Assembly (NCBI GenBank): GCA_029379385.1
Contig: CM055608.1
Location: forward strand, 23,868,350-23,932,349
From: Quillaja saponaria
Lineage: Eukaryota > Streptophyta > Magnoliopsida > Fabales > Quillajaceae
Length of the DNA stretch: 64,000 bases
Reading direction: 5' to 3'
The stretch's first letter is position 1, and the number at the start of each line of letters is the position of its first letter. The translations under genes were made by a program, and so were the position numbers. The notes beneath the pieces were generated by a model. The model ran no database searches. It saw nothing but the letters and a program-made list of their open reading frames with translations, and had not been told where the DNA came from. This document shows positions 49,901 to 58,900 of this stretch, piece after piece.

Positions 49901-52900
49901 TAAGCAAGTGTCAGACCAGAACAATAATTTAGGATCTGTTCTGCAGCACTGTGTTATTATAAATTCTCTTTTTCCTTGATTTTCTGGGAGAAAAAGGAGG
50001 TGAACGTCAGTTGAACTTTTCTATTTCCTGTCTCTGTTCAAATGCATAAATCACCCACTGTCAGATGATGTATTGAAAATATCATGTAATTTCCAACATC
50101 AGGATCAGGATTGTAAATTCAATACAAACAGGGACACATAACATGTAAATTCAACTGATCCTAGTACATTCCATGTAATATTTTACGCTTTCCCCTTTCT
50201 TTTCCACGCTTTCTCTGCGCTGTCAGTGTACTTTAATTATGAATAGTACCTTTGTATTCATTATTGAAATCACTCTTTCATAAAGTTACATAAAGATACA
50301 CAGGAATCAATTTCTTGTTTAACATTGTCAATAGAGTTCAGCTGAACATCCAAAAATTACAACCAATGTCTCCAAAAAAAATGCGAACTGTCATTGGACA
50401 TTGACACTGGATTTTCTGAAGTATACTGACATGAATAATATATATATATATATATGCATGAAGAAAACAATTTATGCTGCTACTTAGAAATATATGCATG
50501 ATGAAGACAATCTAGGTCACTATGTAATCCATTATGTCAAAGGAAAAAGATAGAAGGGTGTAAATAAGAAAGAAACACAAAACCTCGATAATTCTTTTTC
50601 CCACAATCCTCATTCCCAACAGCAACATATCTCAGGTCAAAAGGTTCTGGGTGTCCTACGGCGGCTCGAATAGAACCCCACGTGGAATTCGGACTACCTC
50701 TTGCAAACTCAATACTGTCAAGGGCTTCCTGCAATTATAACAAGATGATTTTTAAGTATATCTGAATTATTTTTGTTCCCCCTAAATAAAGAGTGCCCTT
50801 GAAAATTTAAGGCTAATTTTGATGTACTACAACAGATAAGAAAATCATCAACTGTCCCATGGTTTTCTTGTAAAAATGGAATTCTTGATTCCAAATTAGA
50901 ACAGGCCTTTTTTTTTATTGCACCTCTACTCATTTATCCAAGAACAACACAAAGAACAACATATTATTTTAGAAAAGAATACATACAACTCTATGGGTCC
51001 ATGCTTGCAAGCTTTCCAACTGTTAGAATAGTTTATGTTATTATGTAGTCCCACATTGGTAGTATGTGGTAGTGGTACTTTTCTTATTTCCTTTTACTAT
51101 AAATAAAATCTATGGGTACAGTGTTTCATTTATTCAAGCTACAACCCTTTCTTTTATATCGGTATTAGAGCAATTCGGTCCAAAACCCTAACCTTTACAT
51201 AAAATCATCTCACCCATGGTTTTCTAGTGATCGAAAAATTAGAAAATTATCATAAGCGCCGTTGCCTAGCCTAGAAGTCCATTCTCCAGTGCATATTTTG
51301 GCCATCCACCACCGCAAAAAGATTTGGTAATCTCTAATCCGTCAGCTGTAAGAAGACCGCAGGAAAACAACTGCCCAAGCACCCCCACGCGCCGTTATAG
51401 TAGGTGGCGCGTGAAAACCATGCGCAGCACAGCAAGAAGGCGCGTGCTGGCACGTGCATGCATGGGGTCTAAGTGCAGAGGAGCTCTTGAGTGCATGAGT
51501 GTGTCAGGCCTACTCGCAAAAAGAGATTTTGGTGCATGTAGGCGGTGTCATGTGACTTTTGGTGCATGTAAGCGCGTGTGATGTGATTTTTGAAGTATTT
51601 CTTCTCTAATTTGATTCTAGAAACATATCAGTTTCTGCTTCGATTTGGTATTTTTCTATGCATTTTTGATGTATTTTTGGGAGATTCTTGGCTTGCTCTT
51701 CCTTTTACGCAATTTACATGGGTATTTTCTAAGTGATTATGGGCTGTGATTCTTGCTTTTGACTATTATATCTTGACGTCATATCTCAATAGTTATTTAT
51801 TGTGACAATCCTCTGTTTCTTTTATTTTTCTTTTTTGTGGAAGTATGGACTCTAAATCTACATTACCTACACAAATTACTACTTGAAAGTTGAATAACAG
51901 TAATTACTTGCAATGGTCTAAAGTTGTTGAGGTTTATTTGATTAGTTAAGGGTATGAAGATCATTTTACATTTGAACCTCCTAAGGAGGGTATTGAATAA
52001 GCTAAGGCTTGGAGGAAGGTAGGGGTGGCAATGAGCCGAGCTAGCTCGTGAGCTACTCGTTAAGAGCTCGGATCAAGCTCGGCTCGTTTGAGCTTTATTT
52101 TAAGCTCGTTTAGTAAACGAGCCGAGCTCAATCTTTCCAAAGCTCCGCTCGTGAGCTCATGAGCTAGCTCGTTTAATACTATTTAATAAATTTTTTTATT
52201 ATTTATATATACATTTATAATAAATATATTTATATACAACAAAACTAACACAAATTGTTACTTGGTTTAGTAGTAATCTGCACAAATATTCACTAAGAGG
52301 TTTTGAGTTCAACTCTCTTTGCCTACAAAACATTTTTAGAATTTTCAAAAAAACTTAACGAGCCGAGCCGAGCTTGAATATTTGCTCGCGAGCCCTTAAC
52401 GAGCTTAGGCTCGCGAGCCTGAGACGAGGTCGAGCCGAGCTCGAGCCCACCTAAAGTGAGACGAGCCGAGCCGAGTTTTGTCAAAGCTTGGCTCGAGCTC
52501 GGCCTGAGCTCGGCCCGTTGACACCCCTAGAGGAAGGTAGATAACCAAATTATTTCTCCTTTATGGAATTCAATGAAACCTCAGATTGCTGATGTGTGTT
52601 CCTATCGTACTGTCAAGGAAATATGGGATTTTATGAAAATAATGTCCTCTAGTAATTTGACTCATCTATATGATGTCTCTCATGGTCTTTTTCAGGCCAA
52701 ACAACTTGGTTCTCTCTCTGACTATTTTGGTTCTATACAGCAAGTTTATGACAAACTCAATATTGTTCAACCTCTTTCATCTGATATAGCAAAGCAAAAA
52801 GACACAACGTGAACATCTTATGGTTATTAGTTTTTGGCTAGACTTCATTTTGATTATGAGCCTATTAAGGCACAGATTCTTGCGAGAGCTTTTATTCCCT

Positions 52901-55900
52901 CTCTTGGTGAAGTTTATCGTCAGGTATCTCAGTACTCACCTGGTACTGATGCTAGTCATGATAAATCTGCTCTTGTTATTTAGTCTTCTCAGTTGCATGA
53001 TGTGACTTGGTCTGGTGGTACTAAAGGTGGTCGTGGTGGTGGAGGAGGCCGTAGAGGGCGTGGAAGTCGTCATTGCACTTATTATGGTCAAGATAACCAC
53101 ACTCGTGAGTATTGTTGGAATTTGAATGGTGAGCCTCCTAAAGTTGCAAACAATGCATATACTTCCTCAAAACCTGAGTCTTCTAGCAACAATTCTATCT
53201 CACAAGAGGAATATTTTAAGTTACTTCAGTTACAGTCTGCACAGCAAGCATCTCTTCTCACTGCATCTCTTGCCTAGTTAGGTAATTCTACAGTTTGTTT
53301 TTCTAACTCTTTAGCCTCAAGGCCTTGGATTCTTGATTCTAGGGTCACTGATCACATGACAGGTACATCTAGTCTTTTTATTAACTTGCAAGATTCACAA
53401 TCATCATCTCCTTTTACTTTAGCAAATAGTTCTACTACTGTAGTCCGTGGAATAGGTACTGCTAAACCTAGTCCATGACTTTCCATATCATCTATTTTAT
53501 ATATTCCCACTTTGTCTTTTAATCTTATGTATGTTAGAAAACTCACTAAAAGTTTAAATTGCTCTATCATTTTTTATTCTGATTTGGTTGTTATTTAGGA
53601 TTTGAAGACAAGGAAGACGATTAGAAGAGGACATGAATCTGCCGGACTCTACTACTTTGATCCATTACTATCTCCTACAGCTTGTTCTGCCACAGCTACA
53701 CCATTCCATATCCATTGTCACCTTAGTCATCCCTCTTTGAAAAAGCTCAGGAAGTTAGTTCCTAGTTTAAATCATTTGTCTTCTTTAGAATGTGAGTCAT
53801 GTCAATTGGGTAAGCACATTTGTGTTATATTTGCTTCCCGCATTAATAAAACAGTTGATAGTCCATTTATGTTAGTTCATTCAGACGTGTGGGGTCCGAG
53901 TGGTGTCACTTCATAATTGGGTTATCGTTATTTTGTTATATTTGTGAACGACTTTTCAAGGATGACTTGGCTTTATTTAATGAAAGAACGTTCTAAACTG
54001 TTTTATATTTTCAGTGCCTTTTGTTCTAAAATTAAAACTCAATTTAATGTTCCTATTCGCATACTTCGTAATGACAATGCAAAAGAATATTTTACTGCTC
54101 CATTTAACACATTTATGACTATTTTAAGAATAATTCATCAATCTTCTTGGTCTTACACTTCACAACAAAATAGGGTAGCCGAGAGAAAGAATCGTCATCT
54201 TATAAACACTACTCGTACTTTATTATATCAGATGAATGTTCCTAAAATATTTTAGAGTGATGCAATTCTTATGGCTTGTTATCTCATAAATAGAATGCCA
54301 TCATTAGTTCTTCATGACAAAATTTCATTTTCTATACTTTTTCCACGGGCTCCTATATTTTCTTTACCCCATCACATTTTTGGTTGTGTGTCATTTATGC
54401 ATCAACTCTCTCAGAGTATTGATAAACTGGATCCTCATTCTATTAAATATATTTTCTTATAGTACACTCGTACATAAAAAGGGTATATATGTTATAGTCT
54501 TTCGTTGAATCGTTTCTTTGTTTGTGCGGATGTTACCTTTTTTGAATCTACTCCATACTACACTGACTCATATGACACTACAGACATCAAAACAGTTTTT
54601 CCATTACCTATTCCTCTTTTATTGTCTACTGAGCATTCTTTAAGTCATTCTGGTCATTTATCTTGTCCTAATTTACAGGTTTACACTCGACGCCAAGTAG
54701 ACAAGAGTATTCCGACAGATTCTGGTGTTCCGCTAGTTGCTTCTTTGCCTTCAAATCCAGCTCCTCCCGACTCTGATTTTCCTCTTGCCATTTGAAAAGG
54801 TAAACGTACATGTCCTTCTGTTTATGCTCGTCTTACTAGTGCCTATCCCATTTCAAATTTTGTTTCCTATGATCATTTGTCTCTTTCGTATTATTCTTTT
54901 GTCATTTCATTATCTGGGTTTCTGTTCCTAACTCTATGTCTGAAGCTTTAAAACATTATGGGTGGACAAATGTCATGGATGAAGAGATACGAGCTTTAAA
55001 GGACAATGATACCTGGGAACTTGTGAAACTCCTCTAGGTAAGTCTGTTGTTGGTTGTCGTTGGGTGTTTACTGTGAAGGTTCATCATGATGGCTCAGTTG
55101 ACCAGTTGAAAGCTCGTTTGGTGGCTAAAATTACACTCAGGTCTATGGTGTAGATTACTCTTAGACTTTTTCTCCTATTGCTAAGATTACTTCAATCAGA
55201 GTCTTTATCTCTCTTGCAGCCATTTTTCATTGGCCACTACATTAATTAGATATCAAAAATACCTTTTTGCATGGTGACCTCAATGAAGAGGTTTTTATAT
55301 AGCAACCTTCAGGGTATGTTGCTCATGGGGAGTCTAGCTTAGTTTGTAGGTTGAAGAAATCTTTGTATGGTTTAAAGCAATCTCTCAGAGCTTGGTTTGG
55401 TAGGTTTAGTGAAGTGGTGCTAAGCTTCGGTCTTCAGAGATGTAAAGTGGATCATTCTGTTTTCTACCATCATTCATCTACTGGTAGAATATTATTGATT
55501 GTGTATGTTGATGATATTGTCATTACAGGTGATGACAATCAGGGAATTCAACATTTGAAATCTTTCTTGCAGTCCAAATTCCAAACTAAAGATTTGGGAC
55601 AATTAAAGTACTTCTTGGGTATTGAAATTGCTAGATCACGACACGGTATTTATCTTTCTCAAAGAAAATATTGTCTTGATTTATTAAGTGATACAAGTTT
55701 GCTGGGGTCAAAGTCTGTTAATACTCCAATGATTCCCAACACTAAACTTGTACCAGATGAAGGAGAGCTATTATCAGATCTTGAACAATATAGACGTCCA
55801 GTGAAAAAGCTGAATTATCTGACAGTGACCCGACCTCACTAAACTTGTACCAGATGAAGGAGAGCTATTATCATATCCTAAACATTATAGACGTCTAGTG

Positions 55901-58900
55901 AGAAAGCAAAATTATCTAACAGTGACCTGACCTGACATATCTTTTGCGGCTAGTATGGTTAGTCAATTTATGGCTCAACCTCAAACTTCTCACTGGAATG
56001 CAGTTATTCGTAATCTGAGATATCTCAAAACTGCATCATGCTTTGGTTCGTGGACATGGTTGTGGTCATGCTTTGGTTCAAAACTAAGATTCCACTTCAA
56101 TTCAGGGATACAGTGATGCAAATTGGGCTTGTTGTCTATTTATCAGGAGATCCACTATAGGGTATTGTGTCTTTTTGGTAGGAAATCTTGTTTCGTGGAA
56201 AAATAAGGAACAAATTGTTGTTTCAAGGTCTAGTGCTGACTCTGAGTATAGAAACATTACTCAAACTACTGCGAAGTTAGTTTGGTTGAAAAACTTGTTA
56301 GAAGAGCTTAAATTCACACATTCACAGCCTATGGAACTCGTTTGTGATAACCAGGCTGCATTGCATATAGCTTCTAATACCGTTTTTATAAGCGAACAAA
56401 GCATATAGAAATTGACTATCATTTTGTTCAAGAAAAACTTATGGATAATACAATTAAAACTGCATATATGTAGTCTGAAAATCAGTTGGCAGATTTGTTT
56501 ACCAAGTCTCTAGGGGGTGTTCGTCTTCGTTATATTTGTAATAAGCTTGGAACATATAATATATATGCTCTAGCTTGAAGGGCAGTGTTAGAATAGTTTA
56601 TGTTGTTATATAGTCCCACAATGGTTGTATGTAGTACTTTCCTTATTTTCTTTTATTATAAATAAAGTCTATGGGTGTAGTATTTGATTCATTCAAGTTA
56701 CAACCCTTTATCTTATATCCATTTGCGCTAACTACTACATTAACCCCTACCACTACACCTAATCCATGAGTTTAGTTTCAAAATCATCTCTGAGCCAATT
56801 CCAAACTGGACTAAACTCAGCAATTATTAGGAGAATAGCTAGTCCATTTGAATATCAGAATTCAAATAAGTTTTAACCACTTTATTAGCAACACTATCAA
56901 ATGCAGTTATATTACATCTGTATCATTTTAATATTTGATAAGTTGCAAGTGGTTAGGAAACAGGAAGGAAATGGAAAGAGAGGCTTACTTGAACAAAAGG
57001 TAAGACACTGGAAGTATCAACTTGATCATTATGGCTAATTCCTGAAATGGCAGATTAAATAGGAAAATCAAGATGAATTAGCTGATGCCATTATTTGAAA
57101 GAAAATTAGTTATGGTTGCAAGAAAAGAAAATACCATTGTTAAACACCCATATCGGCAATGCACCAAGATCCTCAGATAGCTGCCCATAATAGAAAACAT
57201 GATCAACTGACCGAATAGCATAAAAGAAAGTATTTAATATAAATATCAAAGAGTCCAACACCCCTCAATTGAAGAAGTTACCTACTTGGAGAAACTCAAA
57301 ATAACCAAGTCCATCGTCAGTCCAGTAGTTCCAAACATCACCAAAGTGCCCAGGTCTCTCCTCCCAAGGTCCAATTGTTTCTTTCCAGCGGAATGCATTT
57401 CTTAACCAATCTCCTTCAACGAAACAGCCACCTAATGCAATGTAATTAAAAACATGTTGCATTAGGCTAAATTTTGAAATGTTAACTGAATCAAATTTCT
57501 ATATTTCTCTGTCATTAGGTCCATTGCATCAACCATCCTCAGACACGCTATCATCTAAATATAAGTAAGAGTTTATATACTTTCATCTATTACATAATAT
57601 CTTGTATTATAAAAGTGTACTCTAGATAATATGAAACTCCCTGATAATGGTTGCATGTGGGTCTTATTATCTGTGTAGCGTTTTAAGCAAAAATAGTGAA
57701 CTATTTGATTTTAATATAAAAAAGTAAGTTTTCATAAAACTCTTGTATTTAGGAATGCTAGTAAGTATGTATATTAGTTTTGTTCAATTTGAATCTTATT
57801 TGAAGAGCTTGTACAACTACAAATCCCAAATATTCCTTCACAATTTTTATTTTTTTTCCAAACTCGAGTTAAAGCCGTCAATATAAACCATCTTAGCTTA
57901 CCTGGAAATCTGAAAAATCGTGGTTTTAAATGTGCCAACATTTCAACAAGGTCGGTTCGAAAACCATGTCCCTGTGCCAAGTTAAAGGTTGAAGAAATAT
58001 TAGTAAGACACTTAGGAATGAATGTTGTAAGGCTTAGAGCTTAAAAGTAAGTACTTTCTTAACATTATTTCAATAACCTCTAAACAACTATGCCAAGGTT
58101 CAAAGAATACCTTGTGGTGATAGTGAACAAGTTCAGAAAGAAACACATACCTTATACGTGTCCAAGGGCATAGTTGACACCTGGTCCAACCATATAACCC
58201 CTTTTCTGCTTGTTGTCAATTGAAGTCTTGAGTTTCGATTAGTTGCTTTGGCTTCCAGCAAAATCTCCACCTTTTTCCAATTAGAAATATCAGAAGCAGA
58301 TGCTCTGCAAGATCAATGAAATGTATGATTATTAGATGCAAAATATAACTTCACCGGTAAAGACATATTGCTGAAAAATATAAATAGTGATGTAAGAATA
58401 TCTAAATGGATCTTACATGATGTTATTCGTAGCCAGCATCTGGCCACCATTTGAGCTCACCAAGGATACAGTAATATTAATTGATCCTGATGAACGAACA
58501 TAAAGTACCACTTTGTACGTCTTTCCTTGTTCAATATTCTGAGGAAAAAACAGAATCATTGGAAATGCAAATTCTTGGATAAGAAAATTGTAATATAGGA
58601 TATTACTTTGTATTCATCAATTGGAAATCAATGACGGAGCAGCCAAGAAGGTTTGTCATGTAAACAATAAAAACTAGCAAACTCAGACAAATCTAACCAT
58701 AGTTCTTAAACTGTTATGAAATTGAATATGATATGTATCATATTGAAAAAAACATGATGAATATCACTCTACTGTATCGAAAGTACTTATGCATCTTAAA
58801 ATGCAATATCTAATTTCATACAAATATAATACACTTAGCGGGGGTAACTTATCTAAAACAATCTCATTTTGATAGGACAATGGTTTTGGGTGTGGGGATT

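Larger units (their letters stand above)
51021..56719 (+). mobile_element. Old, degenerate Ty1/copia element in intron 9 of the arabinofuranosidase gene
   Basis: LTRs lie at about 51021-51160 (140 bp) and 56586-56719 (134 bp). Both begin TGTTAGAATAGTTTATGTT and contain AGTCCCACA, TATAAATAAA and TTCAAG, but they are only roughly 85-88% alike by eye. A decayed PBS (GGTATTAGAGC) follows the 5' LTR. Coding remnants in copia order are Gag pieces (52573-52812), a zinc knuckle (CTYYGQDNHTREYCWN at 53.07 kb), protease remnant, integrase (HSDVWGP at 53.88 kb), RT (YVDDIVITG at 55.5 kb) and RNase H (SRSSADSEYRNI at 56.2 kb). Many stops and frameshifts break them. It carries a nested hAT MITE (52020-52529) and an internal RT duplication. 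I found no convincing target-site duplication. It belongs to a different family from the 43-48-kb element. Confidence 0.92.

Noticed and set aside
51324..51581. 85-codon Arg/Cys-rich ORF just inside the degenerate copia
   Set aside because: It lies in the GC-rich untranslated leader of the element, before Gag, and has no domain.
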